Positions 1 to 6,986 of a stretch of 64,000 nt of DNA are shown here, piece by piece (position 1 is the stretch's first letter; each line of letters opens with the position of its first letter). Below the pieces are notes generated by a model that searched no databases, was not told the DNA's origin, and saw nothing but the letters and a program-made list of their open reading frames with translations. The position numbers were made by a program, and so were the translations under genes. The DNA is from Sphingomonadales bacterium. GTDB taxonomy: Bacteria; Pseudomonadota; Alphaproteobacteria; Sphingomonadales; Sphingomonadaceae. The stretch lies in the NCBI GenBank assembly GCA_027489295.1, contig JAIYAA010000016.1, forward strand, positions 1 to 64,000, read 5' to 3'.

Positions 1-752
1 ATCTTAGCGTTGCCTAATCTTTACAGCCGTCAACAGCCTTATCGGGAAAATACCATCTCAGGCTGATATTTTGTTTCCCTCTTCTTGTCCTCAAATTGAC
101 AAGCCAATTCCAATTCTCAAATTTCCCGCTCACAGCAACCCAAAACAGCGCAATCTCTAAATCGCTATTTCGCTCACAGATCATCACTGAGAGCTTCCGC
201 GAGACATTCTGAGCAGAGAGAGCGACAAACGCACCCAATCGCTCTACAGCGCAATCTCGTCAGCTACAGCAGCACGCAAACGCTACAAGCTCGAAACGCT
301 TACCAGGCCTGCTCAAAACAGATAGTCGACACCCAAGACAGAGAGACGCCCATCAGCTCGCTCCAGAGAGTAGCAGCACCTCGAGCATAAGAGAGGCAGA
401 GAGCACACCGGAGAGTAGGCCAGAGCTAAGAGACGCCTCAAGAGAGAGATAGCAGCTAGAGAGAGGGGTAAGTGTGGGAGAGTGAAAGGATCGTATGAGA
501 GAGGGACGGATCCGCGCCACCCCTCGCCTCTCACCCAACTTTCCACCACGGCATACCCACGGCCGACCAGGTTCCAACACGCTGCCACTTTCAACCCAAC
601 ACGCATATCGATAAAGTTTGATTTGTCTCTGGTGATAGAGACACAGCGTAACGGTCCAGAGAGGAGACGAACATGCCTCTGATTGACCATCACTCGAGGC
701 GGTCAGCTCGACGGAGCCGATCGCCTCTCTTTTTGGCTTTTCCGAAAATTTA

Positions 753-774
753 GGAACCAGGCGCGTCCGCTCCA
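753..774 (+). repeat. 22-bp direct repeat, copy 1
   Basis: This 22-bp sequence (GGAACCAGGCGCG followed by TCCGCTCCA) is repeated exactly at 2020-2041. Each copy lies next to a CCATGG array, so array plus flank appear duplicated around the gene at 1212-1904. Confidence 0.85.
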
Positions 775-820
775 TAGGCCGGCATCCGTAAGGAGATCAC
801 CGAACGATCTTCCGGACAGC

Positions 821-1079
821 CCATGGCGTGCCGTGTGCCTTCTAGGCGAACCATGGTCGATCCATGCCGGAGAGTAGGTGAACCATGGTCTAGCCATGGA
901 CGTGCCGGACGAGATCCATGGCGTGCTCAATCCTGACACGATCCGGTCCGTCTTCAGTCAATTAGAATCTATTACTAGAAGATATATATATAATAGTCTG
1001 ACGACGGCAAAAGGCGCGTCAAAATTGTGGCAAGCTCCGGCACGTAAGAATCCATGGTTCCGGATAGGCCTCGCCATGG
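821..1079. repeat. CCATGG array 1 (candidate partition or iteron sites)
   Basis: CCATGG occurs at 821, 851, 883, 894, 916, 1052 and 1074, with a one-base variant at 862. Spacings of 851-862 and 883-894 are 11 bp, and 894-916 and 1052-1074 are 22 bp, so many sites lie on the same helical face. The region is non-coding. Ribbon-helix-helix partition proteins bind short repeats phased at about one helical turn, so a centromere-like role is inferred. Confidence 0.55.
941..1014. repeat. AT-rich inverted-repeat element A
   Basis: A CCGGTCC..CAGTC left arm, an AT-rich centre (TTAGAATCTATT, ATATATATA) and a degenerate TGACG right arm. Related by eye to element B (15823-15907) and element C (42693-42760). 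See findings. Confidence 0.5.
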
Positions 1080-1096
1080 CTGGGAGCCGCAGGCGG
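1073..1096 (+). repeat. 24-bp repeat containing CCATGG, copy 1
   Basis: Matches 2131-2154 with one mismatch. It begins with the hexamer CCATGG and continues into a GGGAGCCGCAGGCGG tail. It marks the right end of the first CCATGG array. Confidence 0.85.
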
Positions 1097-1211
1097 GCTG
1101 TGGGGTTACACTGCCTGCCCGTGCCGATTTCTATCCTAAAATCAGTCACTTATGTTTCTCTCATCGACAGCAATCAAGCGCGTCGAGCTAGAAATCTCAG
1201 GAGAGAGACAC

Positions 1212-1904
1212 ATGACGAAGGCACAAACGAACGTCCAGGCTTCCGCAGGCAAGGCAAAGAAGGCAGACGCCTACGACTTCCAGAAGGCAGCGGCCCGCTT
1301 CACCCATGACCAGGTCGTCGAGTATGCGGCCAAGGTGAAGCTGGCCTTTGACGAGCGCTCCAGGTTCGAGCTGACGCGCACTGCATCCGGTGCTGCCGGC
1401 AAGCCTATTCTCGAGAAGCTGTCCAAGCGCCAGGCTGCCATGAGCCAGCCGAACGTGATCCGGGCGATGATGGAGCTCGGCGTCGATCCGAATTTCATCA
1501 ACGGCACGAAAAGCAAGGATGGAAATGGATCGCGTTTCAACGTATACGCCATCGACAAGGCCATCAAGATTGCACAGTTCCTGATGCTCGCGGACAAGTT
1601 GCCCGGCGTGCTCAATGCCTGCCTGAAGTCGATGGTCAATTTCAAGGAGGCGGGGGAGGTCTTCACGCGCACGTTCGCCGAGGCTGCAGTCTGCGACAAG
1701 ATCCGCCTCGAGAGCTCTGCCGGCGCGAAGCTTCTGATGCGCCACACCGTCGACAAGAATACCGCGTCTACGCAGACGTCCTCCAACATGCGTGTCCTTG
1801 AGGCCTTCGGCCTGATCGTCTCCAAGGGCTCGAACCGCAACGCGACCTACGAGTTCGCTGACACGAACCAGGCCAAGAGCCTGCAGCAGCTCGTCGCCGC
1901 TTAA
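1212..1904 (+). CDS. hypothetical protein, 230 aa
   Basis: I do not recognise this protein. The ATG at 1212 is chosen over an in-frame start at 1152 because AGGAGAGAG lies a few bases upstream of it. The N-terminus is Lys/Ala-rich and probably disordered. The rest looks globular and helical, and its last third (about residues 170-225, with LMRHTVDK and LEAFGLIVSK) resembles a winged-helix DNA-binding fold, which is a weak inference. It is flanked on both sides by CCATGG arrays and duplicated repeats and followed by a strong terminator at 1934-1966, so it is a single-gene unit. A role in recognising the flanking repeats is possible but not shown. Confidence 0.8.
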   Translation: MTKAQTNVQASAGKAKKADAYDFQKAAARFTHDQVVEYAAKVKLAFDERSRFELTRTASGAAGKPILEKLSKRQAAMSQPNVIRAMMELGVDPNFINGTKSKDGNGSRFNVYAIDKAIKIAQFLMLADKLPGVLNACLKSMVNFKEAGEVFTRTFAEAAVCDKIRLESSAGAKLLMRHTVDKNTASTQTSSNMRVLEAFGLIVSKGSNRNATYEFADTNQAKSLQQLVAA

Positions 1905-1933
1905 TCTCGCCGGATAAGCGACGACAGCAGAAG

Positions 1934-1966
1934 AGAGGCAGGTGGGTTTACTCATCTGCCTCTTTT
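1934..1966 (+). terminator. rho-independent terminator after the 1212 gene
   Basis: AGAGGCAG (1934-1941) pairs with CTGCCTCT (1956-1963), followed by TTTT. It lies 30 bp after the stop codon. Confidence 0.8.
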
Positions 1967-1982
1967 CATGCCTGGGTGAATT

Positions 1983-2137
1983 CCATGGGCCGGCCGGGCG
2001 CTGCAAATCCATGGCCCGGGGAACCAGGCGCGTCCGCTCCAGGGAGAGGGGAAGGTTAGGGTCGGTAGACAGACCATGGGGTCGCCATGGCGGGAGGGGC
2101 AAGGCTGATCCATGGTGGGGCCATGGGTGTGCCATGG
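1983..2137. repeat. CCATGG array 2
   Basis: CCATGG at 1983, 2009, 2074, 2085, 2110, 2121 and 2132. Spacings 2074-2085, 2110-2121 and 2121-2132 are exactly 11 bp (CCATGG-N5-CCATGG), with differing N5 spacers, so the hexamer and its phase are conserved rather than a simple tandem repeat. Confidence 0.6.
2020..2041 (+). repeat. 22-bp direct repeat, copy 2
   Basis: Exact twin of 753-774, embedded in the CCATGG array downstream of the gene at 1212-1904. Confidence 0.85.
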
Positions 2138-2154
2138 CAGGGAGCCGCAGGCGG
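2131..2154 (+). repeat. 24-bp repeat containing CCATGG, copy 2
   Basis: Twin of 1073-1096 with one mismatch, at the right end of the second CCATGG array. Confidence 0.85.
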
Positions 2155-2228
2155 ACCTCGCCTTGCCTCTCCGGACAGCGCCAGGTCTCGCCGATTGAAC
2201 GCCTTGACGCGCTGTCACATATTCATCT

Positions 2229-2242
2229 AGTCAATACTGACT
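2229..2242. promoter_or_regulatory. palindromic operator 1 (AGTCAATACTGACT)
   Basis: Perfect consensus copy, 23 bp before the start at 2265. A TTGACG box at 2204-2209 with an 18-bp spacer puts a possible -10 box inside the operator. Confidence 0.7.
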
Positions 2243-2264
2243 GAACAACGAAAGCGAGAACGCA

Positions 2265-2570
2265 ATGTCCGAACAATCTCAGAACTCCGCAGCCGTCGCC
2301 CTCCTCGCGCACATCAAGACGCTCACACCCGAAGATCTCGATCGTCTCCAGATCGACTACATCGACTATCATCCTGATGCGCATCTCTCGATCGCCTTGT
2401 TCCATGAAGTCGAGCCGACGAAGAGCACGAACTTCTTCGATCTCATCTCGCCCTTCACCCACGAGCTGATCCGCATCGCCGAGGATGATGACGTCGATGC
2501 GATCGACGCCTTCTGCCTTCGTCTCTTCTCTGCGCTGCTGCGCTTCGAATTCAGCGAGCGCAACTTCTGA
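2265..2570 (+). CDS. hypothetical protein, 101 aa
   Basis: Small acidic protein of unknown function (starts MSEQSQNSAA). It is placed directly after operator 1. The Shine-Dalgarno is weak (GCGAGAA), as with other genes in this end. Composition, with hydrophobic and acidic alternation and a C-terminal helix, looks like real protein. It heads a run of small genes (2265, 2656, 3011) whose leaders each carry an operator or hairpin. Confidence 0.65.
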   Translation: MSEQSQNSAAVALLAHIKTLTPEDLDRLQIDYIDYHPDAHLSIALFHEVEPTKSTNFFDLISPFTHELIRIAEDDDVDAIDAFCLRLFSALLRFEFSERNF

Positions 2571-2580
2571 CGACATCGCC

Positions 2581-2623
2581 GAGACTCGCCAGATTGTTCG
2601 CCTAGAACGTCTGTGCGAGTCTC
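2581..2623 (+). other. leader hairpin before the 2656 gene
   Basis: GAGACTCGC (2581-2589) is a perfect inverted repeat of GCGAGTCTC (2615-2623). There is no T-run, so it is more likely an mRNA leader structure than a terminator. Confidence 0.5.
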
Positions 2624-2655
2624 TTCTCGTCAACAACAAACGAGAGAGACAAACA

Positions 2656-2916
2656 ATGTTTGAGGCGCTGATCGCAGTCACAGGTGCAGAACAAGCAAGC
2701 GACTTTCAGGTCGTCATGCAAGATGGGGATCACGAGGTCTGCATCATACCGGCAAGCGTGGGTGAGTGGCAGTTCGTCGCTGTCAGCACTGCAGAAGAGC
2801 CGCCTTTCGTCATCGTTCAGAGCGAGCACGCCACGCTGCTTGAGGCGGTGAACGCGATGCGTGAGTATCTGTTCAACGAATATGCCGGGCCAGAAGACTT
2901 CGCCAAGGCATCGTGA
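2656..2916 (+). CDS. hypothetical protein, 86 aa
   Basis: Unknown small protein. The start at 2656 is chosen because ACGAGAGAGAC lies just upstream; the frame is open further 5' but overlaps the 2265 gene. The leader sequence GTCAACAAC..ACGAGAGA recurs before the gene at 3774. The sequence (FEALIAVTGAEQ, PPFVIVQSEHATLLEAV) suggests a small alpha/beta fold. No function can be given. Confidence 0.65.
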   Translation: MFEALIAVTGAEQASDFQVVMQDGDHEVCIIPASVGEWQFVAVSTAEEPPFVIVQSEHATLLEAVNAMREYLFNEYAGPEDFAKAS

Positions 2917-2976
2917 GCTGAGAAGATCCAACAGTCGCCGATTGCTCGCCAAGAGCAGTCGTGCGATTGTGTGATC

Positions 2977-2990
2977 AGTCAATTGTGACT
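2977..2990. promoter_or_regulatory. palindromic operator 2 (AGTCAATTGTGACT)
   Basis: Near-consensus copy, 20 bp upstream of the start at 3011. Confidence 0.65.
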
Positions 2991-3010
2991 GAACAGAGAG
3001 CGAGTAACAC

Positions 3011-3541
3011 ATGAAGATCATCACAGAGACTGAATTCAACGCAGCAATCGACGCTGAGCTGTGCGAGACGTTCGAGCTTGTCGTTGGACAAACTGCATAT
3101 CTCGAAGTGCTCCGCGGCGAAAAGCACTACGTTGGAATTCTGCGCGACTACAAAGTCGGAGAATTCTACAACGCATCTGCGCTCTTCGCGCATGATGGAG
3201 AATACGCTTTTGTCAAAGCTGAGCAGTCCGGCGAGATCACGTTGACGTTCTTCGAATACGAGAGCCTTGGCGATGCAAAGCGTCATGCGATGCAGCTTCT
3301 GACCAAGGCGCTGAGCGTCGACGAGCCGGATGAGAGCGATCTGTCGCGCGTCGCACGTTTCGAGACGATCAACGACATGCTCGATGATGGCGACAAGAGC
3401 GCATTGAAAGAAGCGCTCGACGCTGCAAACGAGCATGCTGACGACGTCGAGAGCCAGGGCGAAGAACAGCTCTACGATAAGATCTCAGCCGGCACGTTCG
3501 TTCTCGACTGCATTCTCGAACCGCGGCTCTACGCAAACTGA
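3011..3541 (+). CDS. hypothetical protein, 176 aa
   Basis: Unknown acidic protein. The ATG at 3011 follows GAGAGCGAG. The first half looks like mixed alpha/beta (TEFNAAIDAELCETFELVV), and the second half is Asp/Glu/Ala-rich and helical. It is preceded by operator 2 and followed by a weak hairpin (3551-3572) and CCATGG array 3. Probably a small early phage protein. Confidence 0.7.
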   Translation: MKIITETEFNAAIDAELCETFELVVGQTAYLEVLRGEKHYVGILRDYKVGEFYNASALFAHDGEYAFVKAEQSGEITLTFFEYESLGDAKRHAMQLLTKALSVDEPDESDLSRVARFETINDMLDDGDKSALKEALDAANEHADDVESQGEEQLYDKISAGTFVLDCILEPRLYAN

Positions 3542-3591
3542 TCAGACGAGAGCGTCGCTTCACCGCGGCGCTTTCGCGTGCGTGTGCTGAT

Positions 3592-3638
3592 CCATGGCCT
3601 GCCATCGATCCCGTGGCGCAGCCATGGCGTCACCATGG
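3592..3638. repeat. CCATGG array 3
   Basis: CCATGG at 3592, 3622 and 3633, with a degenerate CCGTGG at 3611. The last three are spaced 11 bp apart. The array lies between the genes ending at 3541 and starting at 3774. Confidence 0.55.
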
Positions 3639-3773
3639 TCTGACCTCGTCCAGGCCACCCCAGGCCGTCCGTCCATCCGCAGGCCGGCCACCGAGCATCA
3701 CCTCGACACGCCGACCGCACACCAGCTCGAGACATGCGACTCTTGATCGTCAACAACGAACGGAGACAACGTC

Positions 3774-4043
3774 ATGTTCAACCAAGCTCTCATCGCCGAG
3801 TTTCTCGCTAAGGGCGGCCGAGTGGTCCAGTGCCAACCCGGCGCCAAAGCACTCTCATTCACCGATCGCGACTGGTATCGCCAGGTGCGCGGCATGAACG
3901 GCACTGACCTGCCCAGCGAGGACACCTCGATGCACGCCATCGAGAGCCGCGCCGAGCGGCGTGCAGAGCTCGCCTGCGACTTCGCCCGGTCTGGCGACCA
4001 TCAGGCAGCCCTCGAGGCCAAGGCGGGTCACTTCGACCGCTGA
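3774..4043 (+). CDS. hypothetical protein, 89 aa
   Basis: Unknown. The start follows the leader GTCAACAACGAACGGAGA, closely similar to the leader of the gene at 2656. The translation (MFNQALIAEFLAKGGRV) shows a helix-strand beginning and a charged helical C-terminus. No operator is seen directly upstream; instead CCATGG array 3 lies 140-180 bp upstream. Confidence 0.65.
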   Translation: MFNQALIAEFLAKGGRVVQCQPGAKALSFTDRDWYRQVRGMNGTDLPSEDTSMHAIESRAERRAELACDFARSGDHQAALEAKAGHFDR

Positions 4044-4154
4044 CCCACGCCGGCACGAGAGCGACCCACACGGGCACCGCACTCTGCCACTTTCGCGAAT
4101 TCGCTGTTTCGCTAAACTCACAGTGTCAGCAACGCTCATAGAGAGGTAACGCTC

Positions 4155-4349
4155 ATGCACACCATCATCCCCGCTCCCCAGCGCGTCATCCGGCTCGAGC
4201 CCATGATGCCGATGAAGCCGCTCATCGATCGCGAGGCAACCATCGCCCAGATGAAGAACCTGGCCTCGTTCCTGGCGCTCATGCTGTTCATCACCTGCCT
4301 GGTCGTCGTCTGCCTGATGGTCGACGTCACGCCATCTGCAACCGTCTGA
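4155..4349 (+). CDS. small membrane protein, 64 aa
   Basis: One clear hydrophobic segment (about residues 36-56, FLALMLFITCLVVVCLMV) preceded by a charged N-terminal half, so a single-pass inner-membrane protein with the N-terminus probably cytoplasmic. AGAGAGGTAACG precedes the ATG. Function unknown; superinfection exclusion is one role small membrane proteins of temperate phages play, but nothing here shows it. Confidence 0.6.
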   Translation: MHTIIPAPQRVIRLEPMMPMKPLIDREATIAQMKNLASFLALMLFITCLVVVCLMVDVTPSATV

Positions 4350-4416
4350 AGGGAGGTGATCTGATATCTCGCGTAAGCCGGGCCTGGTGTCCGGCTTATG
4401 TCGTTTCAGGTTTTCG

Positions 4417-4563
4417 CCATGGCGGGGCAACAGGGATTTGGGGAACCGGTGGGGTCAGGGACCGACCGTGGTTTTGGTCTCCACGGTCTTGCATTCTCCC
4501 CTCCCCTTCCCGCCTCGTCGCCACCCAGCCGCGTGCCATGGGGTCGCCACGGCCCTGCCATGG
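4417..4563. repeat. CCATGG array 4
   Basis: CCATGG at 4417, 4536 and 4558 with a CCACGG variant at 4547, giving a triplet at exact 11-bp steps (4536, 4547, 4558) in the non-coding stretch downstream of the small membrane protein at 4155. Confidence 0.55.
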
Positions 4564-4671
4564 TCAATCCTCGAGCAGCCTCGCCTCGCCGTCTTGCCAT
4601 AAATCCTGGAACCGAGCACATTCGCTCCTGAGCCCGCCGTCCGTCGCCAGCTCCCGATCGCCCGCGCCTAC

Positions 4672-4780
4672 TCGACGTATATTCGTCAATCGCGATATTC
4701 GCATATCGTGCTATGCGCACATTCGACTACTCGCATATTGTCATATCATCATATCGTCGTATCAACAGATTCGACTGTGA
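4672..4780. other. AT-rich tract with degenerate ATATTCG/CATATCG repeats
   Basis: Short repeating words (TATATTCG, GATATTCGCATATCG, CATATTG, CATATCATCATATCG) make a locally AT-rich, melting-prone segment between CCATGG array 4 and the terminator at 4816. A replication or transfer origin, or a binding region for a nucleoid protein, are possibilities; none is demonstrated. Confidence 0.4.
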
Positions 4781-4815
4781 GACTTGACGCAATGCTAATA
4801 GACGACGCAGCAAAA

Positions 4816-4842
4816 GAGCGTCGCACTTATCATGCGACGCTC
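4816..4842 (-). terminator. rho-independent terminator of the 5850-4859 minus operon
   Basis: Perfect 10-bp stem GAGCGTCGCA/TGCGACGCTC with a 7-nt loop. Read on the minus strand it is followed by TTTTG, 16 bp after the stop codon of the last operon gene. Confidence 0.85.
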
Positions 4843-4858
4843 ATATAAAGCTTTTCTG

Positions 4859-5038
4859 TTATTCTGCGTATTGTCGATCTTCACGAATATTCAGCATCGC
4901 GAATATATCGCTCTCGTCGTCAAATGCGACGTCTAGCAATTCGACGTCAACGCGCAGCACGTTGATATTGTTTATTAGCTGCTTCTCACGCAGCTCTTCA
5001 CGCTCGCGACGCTCTCTCTTGCTCAAATGTATGCGCAT
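4859..5038 (-). CDS. hypothetical protein, 59 aa
   Basis: The start at 5038 is chosen because GAGAGAGACAGAG precedes it on the minus strand, the ribosome-site style of neighbouring genes; a longer frame would overlap the gene upstream. The protein has a very basic/acidic helical N-terminal half (KRERREREELREKQ) and an acidic C-terminus. Function unknown. It is the last gene of a three-gene minus operon closed by the terminator at 4816-4842. Confidence 0.6.
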   Translation of the reverse strand: MRIHLSKRERREREELREKQLINNINVLRVDVELLDVAFDDESDIFAMLNIREDRQYAE

Positions 5039-5051
5039 TGCTCTGTCTCTC

Positions 5052-5204
5052 TCAATAGCGCGACAAGATCGAACGACGTTCATTCTTGCGACGCAGCACG
5101 CGCTTGCGCTTGTCGTCACGCTTGCGCAGTGCAGTGCGCAGAGCGCTGTTAGCTTTGCGCGTGTTGCTCAGTGCTGCGACAATGCGAAGAAAAAGAATGT
5201 TCAT
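5052..5204 (-). CDS. small basic protein, 50 aa
   Basis: Reads MNILFLRIVAALSNTRKANS and continues into an Arg/Lys-rich tail ending RRSILSRY. Net charge is strongly positive, suggesting nucleic-acid or membrane binding. It sits between, and is co-oriented with, the 190-aa and 59-aa genes, leaving only 13 bp to the next start, which supports it as a real gene. The ribosome site is weak (ACGAGATTGAACA). Confidence 0.5.
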   Translation of the reverse strand: MNILFLRIVAALSNTRKANSALRTALRKRDDKRKRVLRRKNERRSILSRY

Positions 5205-5235
5205 TGTTCAATCTCGTCTAGTTTCGTTGCGTGTC

Positions 5236-5261
5236 GTCTAGCGCTCTTGCGAGCGCTAGAC
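5236..5261 (-). other. perfect 11-bp hairpin in operon leader
   Basis: GTCTAGCGCTC and its exact complement are separated by a 4-nt loop and abut operator 3. There is no T-run on either strand, so an mRNA-stabilising or protein-binding hairpin between the 190-aa and 50-aa genes is more likely than a terminator. Confidence 0.6.
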
Positions 5262-5275
5262 AGTCAATGTTGATT
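5262..5275. promoter_or_regulatory. palindromic operator 3 (AGTCAATGTTGATT)
   Basis: Lies at the 3' end of the 190-aa gene, just before the hairpin and the 50-aa gene on the minus strand. Confidence 0.6.
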
Positions 5276-5277
5276 GA

Positions 5278-5850
5278 TCACGCAGCAAAGCGTGCTGCGA
5301 TCATCGACACAATGTCGTTGTCGTTGACTTTGTATTTGTCTTTCGACACTGCTTTGACGACGTTCAAAGCAACGAGCGCGCGCATGTTCATTGAAGCGTG
5401 TCGCGCAGCAGAAGAGAACGCAGCTTTACGACGATAATACAAGTGCGCACGATCTTTCGAGACTTTCACTGTATTGTCGAGAACGATTTTCAAATCGTTC
5501 AACGTGATTTCTTCGTTGTTCTGCTTGAACAACAGCACAGTGCGCAAGCACTCTTCGACGTTCGACTTCAAATCGTCGACGTTGCGACGCGAGACAGCGA
5601 ATTCGAGCATATGCGCGAAATTCTCGAGCGACTTCATGCAAAACTGCGAATTCGCTTGTTTGCTGTCGAGCGCGAAATCTGCAGCGACTTCGCACTTCTT
5701 GAGCAAGTTAAACACGCTCTCTTGCGAGCAAACGAGCGAGCATTTCGTAATGAATGCAAGCGACGTTGCGCTCTTGTTGTTGATCTTTTCTGCGTCGTAA
5801 CGAACGTTGAGCTGAGCTGCGTATTCGTTGATTTGTGCTGTCTTAGTCAT
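5278..5850 (-). CDS. hypothetical protein, 190 aa
   Basis: Unknown, probably all-helical (long Leu/Lys/Asn-containing helices, LKSNVEECLRTVLLFKQNNE). GAAAGAGAGATACGAC precedes the ATG at 5850. Its base composition is visibly more AT-rich than the phage core, with many Asn and Lys codons, suggesting separate acquisition. Transcription probably starts from a promoter whose -35 box (TTGACT, 5932-5927) is half of operator 4 and whose -10 is TATAAA (5908-5903), so it should be under the phage operator system. First gene of a three-gene operon. Confidence 0.75.
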   Translation of the reverse strand: MTKTAQINEYAAQLNVRYDAEKINNKSATSLAFITKCSLVCSQESVFNLLKKCEVAADFALDSKQANSQFCMKSLENFAHMLEFAVSRRNVDDLKSNVEECLRTVLLFKQNNEEITLNDLKIVLDNTVKVSKDRAHLYYRRKAAFSSAARHASMNMRALVALNVVKAVSKDKYKVNDNDIVSMIAARFAA

Positions 5851-5902
5851 GTCGTATCTCTCTTTCGTGTTGTGTTGTCACGTTGTCGTTGTTGACATGA
5901 TC

Positions 5903-5940
5903 TTTATACAGATGATTTGCGTGATCAGTCAACACTGCAT
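5903..5940 (-). promoter_or_regulatory. minus promoter overlapping operator 4
   Basis: On the minus strand TTGACT (5932-5927), an 18-bp spacer and TATAAA (5908-5903). The -35 box is one half of operator 4 (AGTCAACACTGCAT, 5927-5940), so a bound protein would block polymerase. Confidence 0.65.
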
Positions 5941-6326
5941 GATCATTTTTTTCGCGAAAATGCATTTTTCTCTAAATCGCTATATCGTCACGCTAGAGCG
6001 TCACTGACGCGCGTCAGTGTCTAAGCGCACTGTGAGACTGACTAACGCTTAATCGCTGTCTGTGAGCGTCTGTGTCTGTTTGTGATGCTGTTTGATATGC
6101 GAGCGCGCTAGACGATTGCGCGACGACGCATCCCTGTCTGAAAAGTGAAGTCTTAGGGGAATTTCGATGTCGTGGGAGGGATGCCGCCTGGGTCGCTACA
6201 CATCCCGGCATGGAGCTACCTCTCCTCGCGGAACACCAGGACGGACCTTGCTCACCGGAGCGCCTGGTCAACTTCCCCTGCCCCGCGACCGATAACCCCG
6301 GCGCCCGGACTACCTAACCTATGGTC
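5941..6326. other. non-coding stretch upstream of the 6393 gene
   Basis: Contains TTTCGC/ATCGCTA-type dispersed repeats (5950-5990), short TGACGCGCGTCA-like palindromes near 6003-6020, and GC-rich sequence at 6150-6310 with a 42-codon frame (6167-6295, AGGGGA upstream) whose translation is Arg/Gly/Pro-rich and unconvincing. No tRNA fold was recognised. Confidence 0.5.
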
Positions 6327-6340
6327 AGTCAGTGTTGACT
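6327..6340. promoter_or_regulatory. palindromic operator 5 (AGTCAGTGTTGACT)
   Basis: Followed directly by TATCAT (6341-6346), a good -10 box, as at operators 10 and 18; the -35 position holds a weaker CTATGG. It serves the gene at 6393 and the anti-CBASS gene behind it. Confidence 0.65.
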
Positions 6341-6392
6341 TATCATAACGAGCCGCCTAATGTCTGATCCATCATCACCTATGGAGATCCCC

Positions 6393-6938
6393 ATGAAGAA
6401 CCTCGCCGATCACCTCCTGCGCTACGAAGTGGAAGAGGGCTGCGTGACCCATCTGACCTATCTGCCGCAGCAGCTCGTGATCACCAACGATCAGATCGCC
6501 CGTCTGGGGCACTTCGCTCGCCTCTCCGATGAGGACGAGACCATCCTGGTCATCTCCGACTGCGCGGGCCAGGTCGCCCACTACCGCATCAACGAGATCC
6601 TGGGCGATATCCAGAAGTGCGAGCTGGTCGGTCGCGAGGATCGGAGCTACGCGCCCAAGGCCGAGCCGCAGAGCGATTACGCGGAAGGCTATGCCGAGGA
6701 TGGCGACATGCCGTGCTGCTCCGACGAGGCAGACGACTTTGCCGGCCTCGAGCTGGACCTGCCCTGCTCTGTCGAGGTGCTCTTCGAAAGCGGTGCGCGC
6801 GTCGAATACACCGACGTTACCCTGATCGACGACAGCAATGAAGATGGCGCGCTGGTGCTTGGCACCGTGACCGGGCATCTGACCGTCGTCAGCGCGCCGC
6901 GCCTCTCGTATACGGTGCTCGGAGCTCTGTACGTCTGA
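6393..6938 (+). CDS. hypothetical protein, 181 aa
   Basis: Unknown acidic protein. Three in-frame starts exist (6360, 6381, 6393); 6393 is preferred because GGAG lies 6 bases upstream. N-terminal half MKNLADHLLRYEVEEGCVTH; the middle has two cysteines (MPCCSDEADD) and acidic residues; the C-terminal half reads as beta strands. It is first in a plus-strand unit with the Acb2-like gene and a small membrane protein, controlled from operator 5. The company of a counter-defence gene makes another host-takeover role possible. Confidence 0.7.
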   Translation: MKNLADHLLRYEVEEGCVTHLTYLPQQLVITNDQIARLGHFARLSDEDETILVISDCAGQVAHYRINEILGDIQKCELVGREDRSYAPKAEPQSDYAEGYAEDGDMPCCSDEADDFAGLELDLPCSVEVLFESGARVEYTDVTLIDDSNEDGALVLGTVTGHLTVVSAPRLSYTVLGALYV

Positions 6939-6986
6939 TCGCTGTATCGCGCATTCGCTAAACCGCTACTTCGCGAAAGGAAGAAA

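Larger units (their letters stand above)
1..1211. other. gene-poor left end, no convincing gene
   Basis: No open frame here has both a ribosome binding site and protein-like composition. The stretch holds a purine-rich AGAG-repeating tract at about 330-510, a small hairpin at 624-643 (7-bp arms), a 22-bp repeat at 753-774 whose twin is at 2020-2041, a CCATGG array at 821-1079, and an AT-rich inverted-repeat element at 941-1014 related to elements at 15.8 and 42.7 kb. It could be a regulatory or partition region, or may encode an untranslated RNA; neither is shown. Confidence 0.6.
4350..4858. other. non-coding stretch with array 4, AT-rich tract and terminator
   Basis: It begins with a near-perfect 16S-complementary GGGAGGTGATC (about 4351-4361) that no plausible ORF follows, then a hairpin (TAAGCCGG 4374-4381 with CCGGCTTA 4391-4398), CCATGG array 4, an AT-rich tract at 4672-4780 and a terminator at 4816-4842. 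Open frames across it (4387-4780) give arginine/serine/proline-rich translations and are not taken as genes. Confidence 0.55.

Noticed and set aside
313..877. Overlapping frames on both strands at the left end
   Set aside because: Translations are Ser/Arg/Leu-rich, frames overlap each other, and no ribosome site precedes any start.
821..4563. CCATGG blocks as CRISPR or ordinary tandem repeats
   Set aside because: Only a hexamer is repeated with 5-bp or 16-bp variable gaps; no CRISPR-length repeats or cas genes.
6167..6295. 42-codon frame with AGGGGA upstream
   Set aside because: The translation is Arg/Gly/Pro/Thr-rich and looks like untranslated GC-rich DNA; kept only as a note in the region entry.
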